Below are positions 20,230-29,093 of a stretch of DNA of 64,000 nt, in pieces. This DNA comes from Prochlorococcus sp. MIT 0603 (GTDB taxonomy: Bacteria; Cyanobacteriota; Cyanobacteriia; PCC-6307; Cyanobiaceae). A program made the position numbers and the translations under genes. The stretch covers positions 124,001 through 188,000 of the forward strand of contig NZ_JNAW01000004.1 in the NCBI RefSeq assembly GCF_000760215.1. The letters are read 5' to 3'. The notes under the pieces were generated by a model. That model was given only the letters and a program-made list of their open reading frames with translations, made no database searches and had not been told where the DNA came from. The stretch's first letter is position 1; the number at the start of each line of letters is the position of its first letter.

Positions 20230-20882
20230 ATTTGCAAACTTTACGAGTAATAGTATGTGGAACAGATACGGATGTTGGTAAAACTATTGTAAGTAGCCTT
20301 CTTGTTCAAGGCTTAAATGCTATTTATTGGAAACCTATCCAAAGTGGACTTGAAGATGGTAGTGACACAAATACAGTATGCGATCTTTTAAGCCTCCCCA
20401 AAGGAAGGTATCTGCCAGAACTTTACAAATTCAAAGCACCTGTTTCGCCACACTGGGCAGCAGAGCAAGAAAATACAATGATTAAATCTCATACTTTAAA
20501 ATTACCTATTAGAAAACACCCTCTTGTAATAGAGACTGCTGGAGGTGTCATGGTGCCATTAAATCGACAATATTTGCAAATAGATCTATTAGAAGAGTGG
20601 ATGTTGCCAATCATCCTTGTCGCAAGAAGCGGGTTAGGTACCCTTAATCACACACTCCTTACTATTGAGGCTTTAAAAAAAAGAAAGATCCCTATTTTGG
20701 GAATAATTCTCAATGGAGCCTTCCATAAAGACAATCCAAAAACATTGCAAGAATTTGGAGGGATACCTATACTTGCTCAATTGCCAATCTTATCAAAGAT
20801 ATCAACCGAAAGTCTTTCTGAACAATGGACAAAGCAAAAGCTAGCTCATCAAATTGAAATCGCATTAAGGCTAACTAATTAG
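20226..20882 (+). CDS. bioD: Dethiobiotin synthetase
   Basis: ATP-dependent carboxylase that closes the ureido ring of biotin. The ATG at 20226 overlaps the bioC stop as ATGA and gives 218 residues. Starts further upstream would read through bioC in another frame and are rejected. The P-loop is GTDTDVGKTIVSSLL. The substrate-binding KPIQSGLEDGSD and ETAGGVMVPLN follow. A 209-base gap separates it from bioA. Confidence 0.95.
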   Translation: MNLQTLRVIVCGTDTDVGKTIVSSLLVQGLNAIYWKPIQSGLEDGSDTNTVCDLLSLPKGRYLPELYKFKAPVSPHWAAEQENTMIKSHTLKLPIRKHPLVIETAGGVMVPLNRQYLQIDLLEEWMLPIILVARSGLGTLNHTLLTIEALKKRKIPILGIILNGAFHKDNPKTLQEFGGIPILAQLPILSKISTESLSEQWTKQKLAHQIEIALRLTN

Positions 20883-21091
20883 GTGTTGCTCTACCCGAAA
20901 TGAAAACTTCCTGAATAGTACTTTTTAAATTGACTTAAGATGCCAAGGAACTATTCCAAATTAAAAATATAAAAAGAAAAATGCCTTGAGATTGATTACA
21001 GTAATTACTAATATTAAAGAAAAAATAGAGTTATTATTATTTTTCGACACGTGAACTATTAATTACTTCTTCTTTTTCTAATTTCAACAAA

Positions 21092-22396
21092 ATGAATAGC
21101 TCCAAAAACAATATCAAATCATTTAATCAAGAATGGCATCCCAATATCTGGCCACCTTTTACACAAATAACCCTTTCACAACCACCTCAGAAAATAATAC
21201 GTGGCAAAGGCTCTCTTCTTTATCGAAAAGATGGAAGCTCCCTTATCGATGCAATTAGCAGCTGGTGGGTAACACTTCATGGGCATTCAGATCCTTTTAT
21301 AGCAGAAGCTATTTATCAACAGGCAAATCAACTTGAGCAAGTAATCTTCGCTGACTTTACACATGAACAAGCAGAGAAGCTTTCAGAAAGGTTAAGTAGA
21401 GCAACAGGTCTTCAACGCTTGTTTTTTTCTGACAACGGTTCAACTGCTGTAGAAGTAGCTCTTAAGCTTGCATTGCAATGGTGGCATAACAAAGGAGAAG
21501 CAAGACAACAGATAATTGCATTTGAAGGTGCCTACCATGGTGATACTTTTGGAGCTATGGCGGTCGGAGAACGTAATTTATTTAACGAGCCATTTGAAAA
21601 AATGCTTTTCCCTGTGAGCAGAGTACCCTGGCCTGCTACTTGGTGGAATGATGCAGAAGTTGAAGAGCGTGAGGAGAAAGCCATAAAAAAACTTGAAGAA
21701 TTGCTCGAAACACCTACTGCAGCTGTGATCCTTGAGCCACTTATTCAAGGTGCAGGTGGGATGACAATGGTTAGAAGTGAGTTTTTAGAAAAGGTTCAAA
21801 GGGTTGTCCGTCAATCCACGGCATTGCTAATCGCTGATGAAGTTATGGTTGGGTTTGGGAGGAGTGGATCCTTATTCGCATCACAGCGTGCCAAGATTTT
21901 TCCAGACTTAATGGCTTTATCAAAAGGTTTAACCGGTGGATCCCTCCCAATGGGTGTAACTATGGCGAGTGAGAAAATCTTCGAATGTTTTATCAACGAC
22001 AATCCGCGAAACACTTTTTGGCATGGGCATAGTTTTACAGCAAATCCTTTAGGTTGTGCAGCGGCAAATGCAAGCTTAGATCTCCTTGAAAGAAATCCAA
22101 ACTCATACCGTAATTTCGAATCCAGGCATTTACCACACCTCAAAGAGATTGCTAATCATCCAAAAGTGAAGCGAGTTAGACTCACTGGGACAATTGCTGC
22201 TTTTGAGTTGAAAACAAATAATAAAGATGGTTATCTAAATGTAGCTGGTAAAAGCATTAAGGCCTACGCATTAGAGCGCAATGTATTTATAAGGCCTCTT
22301 GGAAATGTGATATACCTTTTGCCTCCACTATGCATTACTAATGAGCAATTAAGTTATTGTTATTCAGTAATCCAATCTGGTCTAGACAATTTCTAA
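21092..22396 (+). CDS. bioA: Adenosylmethionine-8-amino-7-oxononanoate aminotransferase
   Basis: Transfers an amino group from SAM to make 7,8-diaminononanoate in biotin synthesis. It has 434 residues of the class III aminotransferase fold. Motifs are SSWWVTLHGHSDPF, the PLP-binding segment LLIADEVMVGFGRSGSLFA, and the catalytic lysine in ALSKGLTGGSLPMGV. The 209-base leader is A+T-rich with no gene in it, so bioA may have its own promoter. It ends four bases before the convergent DUF3143 gene. Confidence 0.96.
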   Translation: MNSSKNNIKSFNQEWHPNIWPPFTQITLSQPPQKIIRGKGSLLYRKDGSSLIDAISSWWVTLHGHSDPFIAEAIYQQANQLEQVIFADFTHEQAEKLSERLSRATGLQRLFFSDNGSTAVEVALKLALQWWHNKGEARQQIIAFEGAYHGDTFGAMAVGERNLFNEPFEKMLFPVSRVPWPATWWNDAEVEEREEKAIKKLEELLETPTAAVILEPLIQGAGGMTMVRSEFLEKVQRVVRQSTALLIADEVMVGFGRSGSLFASQRAKIFPDLMALSKGLTGGSLPMGVTMASEKIFECFINDNPRNTFWHGHSFTANPLGCAAANASLDLLERNPNSYRNFESRHLPHLKEIANHPKVKRVRLTGTIAAFELKTNNKDGYLNVAGKSIKAYALERNVFIRPLGNVIYLLPPLCITNEQLSYCYSVIQSGLDNF

Positions 22397-22400
22397 TTAA

Positions 22401-22667
22401 TCAAGGGCCATGTTTTAAAGCTGCTTCAATATCTTGTCGAGGCAAGCCATATGGAAAGCTAAATTGACTTTTCATACCACTATCACTCCATACTATTGTC
22501 AACTCATCTTGTTGAATCATTATCTCAGCTGACCATTGAGACTTCTTCCATATCCAAAGACATGGATTTTGAGTGTTTTGTTCGGCTCCAAGGGTGCGTA
22601 ACCAAAGTTCTAAAGCAACTAAAGAATGTTGGTTCAATGGTGTGCTTGCAGGGGGGAGAGTCGTCAT
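22401..22667 (-). CDS. DUF3143 family protein
   Basis: 88 residues from an ATG. The pattern NQHSLVALELWLRTLGAE followed by a short beta-rich part with several tryptophans (WIWKKSQWSAEIMI, ELTIVWSD) fits DUF3143, a family I know only from cyanobacteria and plastids. Function is unknown. It lies 46 bases downstream of a J-domain gene on the same strand. That pairing hints at a chaperone-linked role, but this is inference. Confidence 0.8.
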   Translation of the reverse strand: MTTLPPASTPLNQHSLVALELWLRTLGAEQNTQNPCLWIWKKSQWSAEIMIQQDELTIVWSDSGMKSQFSFPYGLPRQDIEAALKHGP

Positions 22668-22713
22668 TACAAATCAAGCATGAAGTAATACTTAAGGGAA
22701 CAATGTCTAATAT

Positions 22714-23154
22714 TTATAGCCAACTTGGGTTTATATATAATGCTTTCCCATTAACAATTGCAAAGGTAATTCCCAATATTAGACTAATGCCCAATGCAAG
22801 ACATAGCAGCATCAAAGAAAACAATTCCCCACCAGAAAGTGGTCTTCTATTACCAGTATTAATAACTGTTTTAATAGAAACACTTTTATTCATCTGATAG
22901 CTCTTATCAAAAACTTCATTAGTTAACGTTGAATCTTTTAAAGTATGGTCATATAACTTTCTCCTAATAGGATCAGAAAGTATTTCATAAGCTTCACATA
23001 CTTCACGAAATTGTTCTGACGCTTCATCAACTGGGAGCAATGTAATGTCTGGATGCAAAACCTTACTTAAACCATGAAATGCCTTCTTAATACTATGCAA
23101 ATCAGCACTGTGAGGAACTCCCAAGATTTTGTAATAACTTCTAGTCACAATCAA
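22714..23154 (-). CDS. Membrane-anchored J-domain (DnaJ-like) protein
   Basis: 146 residues. An N-terminal J-domain (about 5-68: YYKILGVPHSADLHSIKKAF) has the HPD tripeptide at KVLHPDITLLP, needed to stimulate Hsp70 ATPase. A polar linker follows, then a C-terminal membrane helix (about 114-135). There is no Gly/Phe region or zinc finger, so this is a type III J-protein that would recruit DnaK to a membrane site. It shares the strand with the DUF3143 gene and is divergent from rsmG. Confidence 0.88.
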   Translation of the reverse strand: MIVTRSYYKILGVPHSADLHSIKKAFHGLSKVLHPDITLLPVDEASEQFREVCEAYEILSDPIRRKLYDHTLKDSTLTNEVFDKSYQMNKSVSIKTVINTGNRRPLSGGELFSLMLLCLALGISLILGITFAIVNGKALYINPSWL

Positions 23155-23220
23155 GAAGTCGATCTCAAAAAGATCTGAGGATTTTTACATCCCAATTCTA
23201 TATAAACATTACTTAAAACT

Positions 23221-23964
23221 ATGCTGAAACAAACTGAATTTAAAAAATTAGAAAATGAAATCTGGGCTCATCTAGGATGGCAACCTTCTAAGCAACAACT
23301 AGAGCAACTTAGCAAACTGCAGTTATTGCTGAAAAAATGGAATAAACAAGTTAATTTAACTCGTCTGATAGAAGGTAACGATTTTTGGGTATGTCAAATC
23401 CTTGACAGCCTTTGGCCAATCAAGGAAATGCTTCTAAGACAAGAAGAAGCTGTGAAAATAATTGATGTAGGAACAGGCTGCGGACTTCCAGGCTTAGCCC
23501 TTGCAATAGCTCTAAAAAACTCGTCTGTAACATTAGTAGATTCCATATTGAAAAAAACAAATGCCATAGAAACAATCGTTAAGGAACTAGGTTTAATAGA
23601 CAGAGTAAATATTCGCACCGAACGCATAGAAGTTACAGGCCAAAACCTAACTTTTAGAAGTAGCTTTGATTTAGCTTTAGCCAGAGCAGTGGCTAAAGGT
23701 CCTGTATTAGCTGAGTATTTAATCCCACTTTTAAATCAAAGTGGACAAGGGATCATCTACAAAGGTAAATGGGGTAACAATGAGCAATTTGAATTAAAAG
23801 CAGCACTTTCCAAACTTCATGGGGAAATGCAGGAAGTTAAAAGTTTCGAGTTACCTCAAGATAAAGGTATCAGACATGTCATATTTCTAAGATGCAAAAA
23901 TAAATGTCCACCCGAATATCCAAGGGCAATAGGTATACCTACTAAAAAACCTTTAAACAACTAA
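23221..23964 (+). CDS. rsmG: 16S rRNA (guanine-527-N7)-methyltransferase
   Basis: Methylates G527 in the 530 loop of 16S rRNA; loss gives low-level streptomycin resistance in other bacteria. It has 247 residues. The N-terminal helical segment includes LKKWNKQVNLTRLI, and the SAM loop is IIDVGTGCGLPGLALAIAL. The conserved LARAVA segment and the C-terminal KGIRHVIFLR are also present. It overlaps the convergent aldo/keto reductase gene by four bases. Confidence 0.95.
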   Translation: MLKQTEFKKLENEIWAHLGWQPSKQQLEQLSKLQLLLKKWNKQVNLTRLIEGNDFWVCQILDSLWPIKEMLLRQEEAVKIIDVGTGCGLPGLALAIALKNSSVTLVDSILKKTNAIETIVKELGLIDRVNIRTERIEVTGQNLTFRSSFDLALARAVAKGPVLAEYLIPLLNQSGQGIIYKGKWGNNEQFELKAALSKLHGEMQEVKSFELPQDKGIRHVIFLRCKNKCPPEYPRAIGIPTKKPLNN

Positions 23965-25175
23965 TTTGAAGACAAAGGAGTTAAGGAACTCCCTTTATAT
24001 CTTTCTCTAAGTTCACGAAGTCTTTCAATGATTTTATTAGGCCAAGGACTTAATCGAAGTACTAGTCTTATGGAATCTTCACTGACTTCGCCATCTAAGC
24101 AATTAGAGTTGGCACCTGGGAACCAATGACTACCATTTCCTAGCAAGCCATAACGTGCCTGCACATAAGCGTCCATATCCCAAGATTTGTAAAGGGTATA
24201 CAACCACATCAAAACAGGGATATTAATGTGCCCAGGCGTTTGCTTCCAACTAGGCAATCCATCCTTCCATGTGTTCATCCATTCTTCACCAAGTGACGCA
24301 TTAGCGGCATTACTAAGACGTTTTGTAATCTCTGGCAAGAAGCAATGTCTCTGGTCAAATAAATTTACGGCCTGAAGGTGAAGATTAAAATCTTGAATAC
24401 TTGATATCCCAACACTTAAAGTATGTACTCTGTGGTCACTCAAACAAAATAAATCATTAAAAACAATGGGATGAAGAGGTAAGCATAGTTCCAATAATTT
24501 ATCTGAAGGACTATGTAAATGGCCTCCCTTATCAGTAGGGCTAATAACAAAAACACCTAAATCATATTTCGCAGCAGCCGACAAAGCTGGCTCATTATCC
24601 TGAAAAATAAAATACCAATGAAGATTTACATAATCAAACTCATTTGTCTCAATAGCCTTAACAATAAGATCAGTCTCTCCATGAGTAGAAAATCCAACAT
24701 GATCGATAAGCCCTTTATTCTGCCATCTCCTAACAACATCCATGCATCCACCAGGACGCAAAGTTTGCTCAAGATGCTCAGGAAGATTTAATCCATGTAT
24801 CGCAAGAAGATGTAGCTTTTTGCATTGCAAGTTGGAGAAACTTACTTGAAGTTCTTCTTCAAATTCAGTGGGGTCTTCTCTTGGTGGAATTTTAGTTTGA
24901 ATAATTCGTTTACAATCAATAATCCTCCTCTTCCCCCAACCAAGCTGCAATTCTGAAGTACCGTAATGTCTTGCAGTCTCTAAATGGTGGAATCCGTTCT
25001 TAGCTGCAAATTGCAATATTTCCTCTAGGTTAGTTTGACTATTATCCAGAATATCCTCTGGAGCCAAATCCTTCCAACTCTGCTGAAAGCGCATCCCTCC
25101 TATCGACAAAATAGGCATATTTATTTCTGTTCGTCCAAAACGGCGAGTCGGTACTGAGTTAACATCACTAAACAT
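23961..25175 (-). CDS. Aldo/keto reductase family protein
   Basis: 404 residues, longer than the usual 320 or so. The barrel is recognisable (RRFGRTEINMPILSIGGMRF). The active-site Tyr is in ETARHYGTSELQLG, where Glu stands where most members have Asp. Lys is in RIIQTKIPPRED and His in LLAIHGLNL. The last 100 residues are a separate region seen in a cyanobacterial subgroup. The ferredoxin gene lies 30 bases upstream on the same strand, so a ferredoxin-linked reduction is possible; the substrate is unknown. Confidence 0.85.
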   Translation of the reverse strand: MFSDVNSVPTRRFGRTEINMPILSIGGMRFQQSWKDLAPEDILDNSQTNLEEILQFAAKNGFHHLETARHYGTSELQLGWGKRRIIDCKRIIQTKIPPREDPTEFEEELQVSFSNLQCKKLHLLAIHGLNLPEHLEQTLRPGGCMDVVRRWQNKGLIDHVGFSTHGETDLIVKAIETNEFDYVNLHWYFIFQDNEPALSAAAKYDLGVFVISPTDKGGHLHSPSDKLLELCLPLHPIVFNDLFCLSDHRVHTLSVGISSIQDFNLHLQAVNLFDQRHCFLPEITKRLSNAANASLGEEWMNTWKDGLPSWKQTPGHINIPVLMWLYTLYKSWDMDAYVQARYGLLGNGSHWFPGANSNCLDGEVSEDSIRLVLRLSPWPNKIIERLRELRERYKGSSLTPLSSN

Positions 25176-25205
25176 TTTTTACTACTTCAAAAAAAAAAAC
25201 AAATC

Positions 25206-25565
25206 TCACCTTAATGGTGGTAAGCCAAGAGATCGAATGGGAGTTTCTTTCAATTTACGCTTTAGATTATCTAAGTCTTCAAATCCAACCCAATCAATAC
25301 AGTTTACTGGACAAGTATCTATTGCTTCTTGAATTAACTGAGTACTATCTCCATCTTGGCGAAATGCTCTAGCCCTGCCATTTACTGGCTCCATTGCAAA
25401 AGTATTAGTGGCAACACAACTGCAATATGTACAACCTATGCATAAAGATTCATCAACCCAGACTGCTTTTGAACGTAGCTGCCCTCCCAGAACGGGTTCT
25501 TTCCCATTCTTTTGGGTTTCGTTTAATGCTTTTACTTGAAAAGCTAATACAGGGTCATTAGTCAA
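25206..25565 (-). CDS. [4Fe-4S] ferredoxin-like protein
   Basis: 119 residues from a TTG. Residues 37-95 hold a bacterial-type cluster motif, SLCIGCTYCSCVATNTF, with the partner cysteines in DTCPVNCIDWVGF. The pattern CxxCxxC...CP ligates one [4Fe-4S] cluster; the additional cysteines might serve a second site. It is 12 bases downstream of the Ycf35 gene and 30 upstream of the aldo/keto reductase in a four-gene minus-strand run. A role as electron carrier for that run is inference. Confidence 0.88.
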   Translation of the reverse strand: MTNDPVLAFQVKALNETQKNGKEPVLGGQLRSKAVWVDESLCIGCTYCSCVATNTFAMEPVNGRARAFRQDGDSTQLIQEAIDTCPVNCIDWVGFEDLDNLKRKLKETPIRSLGLPPLR

Positions 25566-25577
25566 TAGACTAATAAA

Positions 25578-25970
25578 TTAAGAGTCCCAGCGTGTAACAA
25601 CTAACTCAATCGACCCATCAAGATTATTTTTTCTTTCAGTCACTTCAAACCCTTCTTCCGCGGTAGCTGAAAGTACGGTGCTCAATGCATATTGCTGAGT
25701 TAGCTTCGATAAAAAGCGATCAACAGGAATTGTTTCCTTCCAAAGATCTAAATCAGTTACAAGCTCATAAGCCTTTGTATTTTGATTCCATCTAAAACCA
25801 ATATCGCCTCCTTTAGTCATTTTAACTTTCAATTCCGCCTGAACAGTTTGGCCACGATAACCACGAACATGTTGTTGACCTTGTTCAGGAACATAGCCTA
25901 ATTGAATCAAAGCCTGAAGAAGAGGCTCTTTTTTACGTAGCTGAGTTTTGACGGTACTAAAATGAGACAT
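25578..25970 (-). CDS. ycf35: Ycf35 family protein (DUF1257)
   Basis: 130 residues. It opens with SHFSTVKTQLRKKEPLLQAL and carries GYRGQTVQAELKVKM and DIGFRWNQNTKAYELVTDLD, which identify Ycf35, conserved in cyanobacteria and red-lineage plastids but uncharacterised. It overlaps the DUF2997 gene by one base, a pairing common in cyanobacteria, so the two are probably made together. It contains no cysteines or membrane segment. Confidence 0.9.
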   Translation of the reverse strand: MSHFSTVKTQLRKKEPLLQALIQLGYVPEQGQQHVRGYRGQTVQAELKVKMTKGGDIGFRWNQNTKAYELVTDLDLWKETIPVDRFLSKLTQQYALSTVLSATAEEGFEVTERKNNLDGSIELVVTRWDS

Positions 25971-26182
25971 CAGATGATTTGAATTTGCTCTGGAGTTAGC
26001 TGTGACTGAACTGCTGAGGAACTGTTATAAGCCTCAGAAGTCAACTCAGTCTGCTCAACACTGCCTAAAGCAGCCTCAAGCTTTTTGGTCAACTGATAAC
26101 AGTCCTGACCAATCACTCCCTCAACGGTCTCTTCAACCAAGCCATCTTGTCGAATCTTAAATTTAAGGGTTCGATTAGGCAT
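25970..26182 (-). CDS. DUF2997 family small protein
   Basis: 70 residues from an ATG. The segment LKFKIRQDGLVEETVEGVIGQDCYQLTK matches DUF2997, a small cyanobacterial and phage-associated family of unknown function, with one conserved cysteine. It is the first gene of the run DUF2997, ycf35, ferredoxin, aldo/keto reductase. Its ATG is preceded by an 87-base A+T-rich gap that would carry the promoter. Confidence 0.85.
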   Translation of the reverse strand: MPNRTLKFKIRQDGLVEETVEGVIGQDCYQLTKKLEAALGSVEQTELTSEAYNSSSAVQSQLTPEQIQII

Positions 26183-26269
26183 TAAGGGAAATTAAATGAT
26201 TTAAATGATATATAAAACTGAGCCAAAAAGTGTACACAATTGATACAAGTAAACATTAACAATCAAAAA

Positions 26270-27079
26270 TTACAATAAAACGCCATTTTCCATAAGACTT
26301 TTCAGCCTGGAAACTACCTCTGGGTTTTTTATTTGTTCCAAAGCAATTCTCGCCTCATATCTGACTGAAGGTTCTAGATCATGAACTAAAACAAGGAAAA
26401 GGCCTTCACTTAGTTCAGTTTTTAAATGCTCTGATAATTTTTCATATAAACGCCCTAGTGACCAAATACAATTACTGCGAACCAGTGGTTCTTGATCAAT
26501 TCGTAATCCAAGAAGAAGCTCTGACACTACAATTTGTGCTTGTTCAATAGAGGAGGCCCCAACTTCAGCTAGAGAGCTGGCAGCCCATAATCTCACGGCC
26601 GCAACATCATTATGCAAAGCCGTAATTAATGGCTCCATTACTGGGAAACCTGAATAATTACCTAAACTCCATGCAGCAGCCTTTCTTACGTAAGCATTTG
26701 CATCTGACTGTAATAAAGCAAGGAGACTCTCGACTGCTTGAGGAGATGGATTTCTACCTAATGCATATACAGCGCTCATTCTCAATACTGGGCAAGATTC
26801 TTTCAATAAGGGTATTAAGTATGGAAGGGCTCTTTCATCTCTATGCTCACAAAAAACCCTCAATCCCTGCAAACATTCTTCTTTCCCCTGCTGTAACCAT
26901 TTCAAGCCCAATTGGCATTCATTGGAAACCTGGCTTCCATCTGAATTAAATGCTTCAAGTTCAATATCATCTAGGGGGTCACCCTGTAGTTCAGCTGCCA
27001 ACTCTTTTGCAAGAATATCAGGATCAATCGCAAGACTTTTTAGTCCCTCATCAGCTGATTTGAATCTCTCTTGTTTCAT
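26270..27079 (-). CDS. HEAT-repeat protein (PBS-lyase-type repeats)
   Basis: 269 residues. After a polar N-terminus, about five HEAT repeats of roughly 31 residues run from residue 78 to the end: ALPYLIPLLKESCPVLRMSA, AVESLLALLQSDANAYVRKA, VMEPLITALHNDVAAVRLWA, and two more. These repeats resemble those in phycobilin lyase subunits CpcE/F and in many scaffold proteins. There is no bilin-lyase partner next to it, so I call it a scaffold of unknown role. It follows the 41-residue membrane ORF on the same strand. Confidence 0.85.
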   Translation of the reverse strand: MKQERFKSADEGLKSLAIDPDILAKELAAELQGDPLDDIELEAFNSDGSQVSNECQLGLKWLQQGKEECLQGLRVFCEHRDERALPYLIPLLKESCPVLRMSAVYALGRNPSPQAVESLLALLQSDANAYVRKAAAWSLGNYSGFPVMEPLITALHNDVAAVRLWAASSLAEVGASSIEQAQIVVSELLLGLRIDQEPLVRSNCIWSLGRLYEKLSEHLKTELSEGLFLVLVHDLEPSVRYEARIALEQIKNPEVVSRLKSLMENGVLL

Positions 27080-27113
27080 ATTCAGATATTAACCAGAGTA
27101 AGCAACCTCTGAT

Positions 27114-27239
27114 TTACCCATGAGGCGCAGGTGCAAGCATATCTCCTGGCAACCAAATACGTGCAGTTACAGCGAATAACGCTAAACCAAAGAGAGAGAC
27201 TATGATTAGAGGTAGAATTGTTGTTCGTAAAAAGCTCAA
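27114..27239 (-). CDS. 41-residue single-span membrane protein (unannotated-type small ORF)
   Basis: A short frame starting with TTG at 27239 and ending with TAA at 27114. It reads MSFLRTTILPLIIVSLFGLA at the start and ends RIWLPGDMLAPAPHG. One hydrophobic helix spans residues 8-25. It fills most of the gap between the symporter and HEAT-repeat genes on the same strand, and its composition is that of a real protein. It could be a small thylakoid or photosystem-associated subunit, but I recognise no named family. Confidence 0.6.
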   Translation of the reverse strand: MSFLRTTILPLIIVSLFGLALFAVTARIWLPGDMLAPAPHG

Positions 27240-27299
27240 TGGAAAAATCTTTTTGAATCATCTTGCTTCAAAGTCTAAAAAGAATAAACATTAATACAA

Positions 27300-29054
27300 T
27301 CAAAAAGATCTTTTGAAGAAATTTCTTTTCATTACTAAGAAAGACAAAACAGCACATGATAAGCCTAGCCAGGCTGTTATTTGCTGATGCAATAAGAAAC
27401 CACCAGTTGCAAAAAGTAATCCAAACAATACTCCAACACTCAACATGAAACGCATTATCAAATTCTGCAAAGAGTGCACTGGAGTAACTCCAAAGCGTTT
27501 TCGCAAATGCTCCCAACCAGGCCCCGGAGGTCTTACAAGACGAACAAACCCCTCTAATACTTCTTCGCTTTCAGGAGGTGTTATCCACAAAGCAATTAAC
27601 CAGACTATTGCTGTGATTACAGTTGTAAACATAAGCTTGATACCATAATCATCAATACGAAGAAGAGGTACAACAGATGTTGTAAATCCAATAAAAAAGC
27701 CACATATCATTGCAGCTAACTCAGCTGCTGCATTAATGCGCCACCAAAACCATCTTAAAACGAGAACAACTCCTGGTCCTGTACCCATAGCTATAACCAA
27801 CCGAAATATTGCGCCAATACTTTCACTAAATAATGCAGTAATTATTCCAATGCTTAAAAGCAATAAACACGTTCCTTGACCAACTAACAATAGTTCCTGA
27901 TGACTTGCCTGAGGTCTTAAAAATCTCTGATAAAGATCATGTGTTAAATAACTAGAACCCCAATTCAAAGATGTACTTACAGTACTCATAAAAGCAGCGA
28001 CCAAAGACACTACAACAATCCCTAGAATTATTGGCGGAAGATAATCAATTGCCAGCTTCGGATAGCTTAACTCCCAATCCTGTTGAGATGGCAAAAGAAT
28101 AAGTGCAGCAAGACCTACAACAATCCATAACCAACTTCGTAAGAGATAATTCACAACAAGAAATATCCATCCTGCTAATTCCGCTTGATGCTCGTCTTTA
28201 GTAGCAAGCAAACGTTGAATAAACTCTCCACCTCCATCACTCCTACGAAAGCTCCACCATTGAAGAGAAAGAAATGCAGTAAAAGTAGCAGTGCTTATTC
28301 CTGCGCGTCCAATCCATTGAAAACCATCTTCAGTCCAGACCCATGGAAAAAATGACAAAAGTTCAGGTCTGTCAAGTTCTTGCAAACTAGATAACATTTG
28401 AGACATTCCCCCAGAGGCTCGAATAACAGCAAATGCAAGAGCAAAAGCACCAAGTAATGCAAGTACTAACTGGACAAAGTCATTAACAACAACCGCCCAC
28501 AATCCGCCTAAGACTGTGTATATAAGCATGAAGAGAGCAACAACAAAAAGCAGTAGCAATGTGTCACTAACAAATCCATAGATTTGATGTCCATCGACTA
28601 TTTCAAGAGCTTCTGCTACTTTTTTTAGTGCTAAGAATGCATATCCAATCCCTATACAGTTGATGGGGATCGCAAGCAAAAATGCTTTAGTCCCTCTTAA
28701 TAAAGCTGCTACAGAACCTCCATAACGTAATTCTGTAAATGCTGCATCAGTCAAGACTCCACTTCGTCTCCACATTGGTGCAAAAATAACTGTCATGGCA
28801 ACATGGGCTAACCCAAAGCTCCACCACTCCCAATTACCAGCAAGGCCTCTTGTACCAACAAGACCTGCAACATAAAGAGGGGTGTCTATAGAGAATGTCG
28901 TTGCTGCCATAGAAGCCCCTGCAAGCCAACCAGTCAGACTTCGCCCAGCAACAAAATAATCATCCTCATTCCTATTTCTACGTGCTAAAAACAGACCCAA
29001 AGAAACTGAGGCTAATAAATAAATAAATAGAATCAACCAATCTATTAATGACAT
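27300..29054 (-). CDS. Sodium:solute symporter family protein
   Basis: 584 residues with about 13-14 membrane segments, typical of the SSF family (PutP/PanF type). The first helix runs through LILFIYLLASVSLGLFLARR. The family loop EDDYFVAGRSLTGWLAGASM and the sodium-site helix AFMSTVSTSLNWGSSYL are visible. The substrate cannot be told from sequence. It lies 39 bases after rlmN on the same strand and is followed by the 41-residue membrane ORF. Confidence 0.9.
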   Translation of the reverse strand: MSLIDWLILFIYLLASVSLGLFLARRNRNEDDYFVAGRSLTGWLAGASMAATTFSIDTPLYVAGLVGTRGLAGNWEWWSFGLAHVAMTVIFAPMWRRSGVLTDAAFTELRYGGSVAALLRGTKAFLLAIPINCIGIGYAFLALKKVAEALEIVDGHQIYGFVSDTLLLLFVVALFMLIYTVLGGLWAVVVNDFVQLVLALLGAFALAFAVIRASGGMSQMLSSLQELDRPELLSFFPWVWTEDGFQWIGRAGISTATFTAFLSLQWWSFRRSDGGGEFIQRLLATKDEHQAELAGWIFLVVNYLLRSWLWIVVGLAALILLPSQQDWELSYPKLAIDYLPPIILGIVVVSLVAAFMSTVSTSLNWGSSYLTHDLYQRFLRPQASHQELLLVGQGTCLLLLSIGIITALFSESIGAIFRLVIAMGTGPGVVLVLRWFWWRINAAAELAAMICGFFIGFTTSVVPLLRIDDYGIKLMFTTVITAIVWLIALWITPPESEEVLEGFVRLVRPPGPGWEHLRKRFGVTPVHSLQNLIMRFMLSVGVLFGLLFATGGFLLHQQITAWLGLSCAVLSFLVMKRNFFKRSF

Positions 29055-29093
29055 TAAGATTTATCATTTTGAATAATTCTATTTAAACCGTTT

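Noticed and set aside
22496-22897. 133-codon plus-strand ORF across the DUF3143 and J-domain genes
   Set aside because: It runs antisense to two recognisable genes and its product shows no domain.
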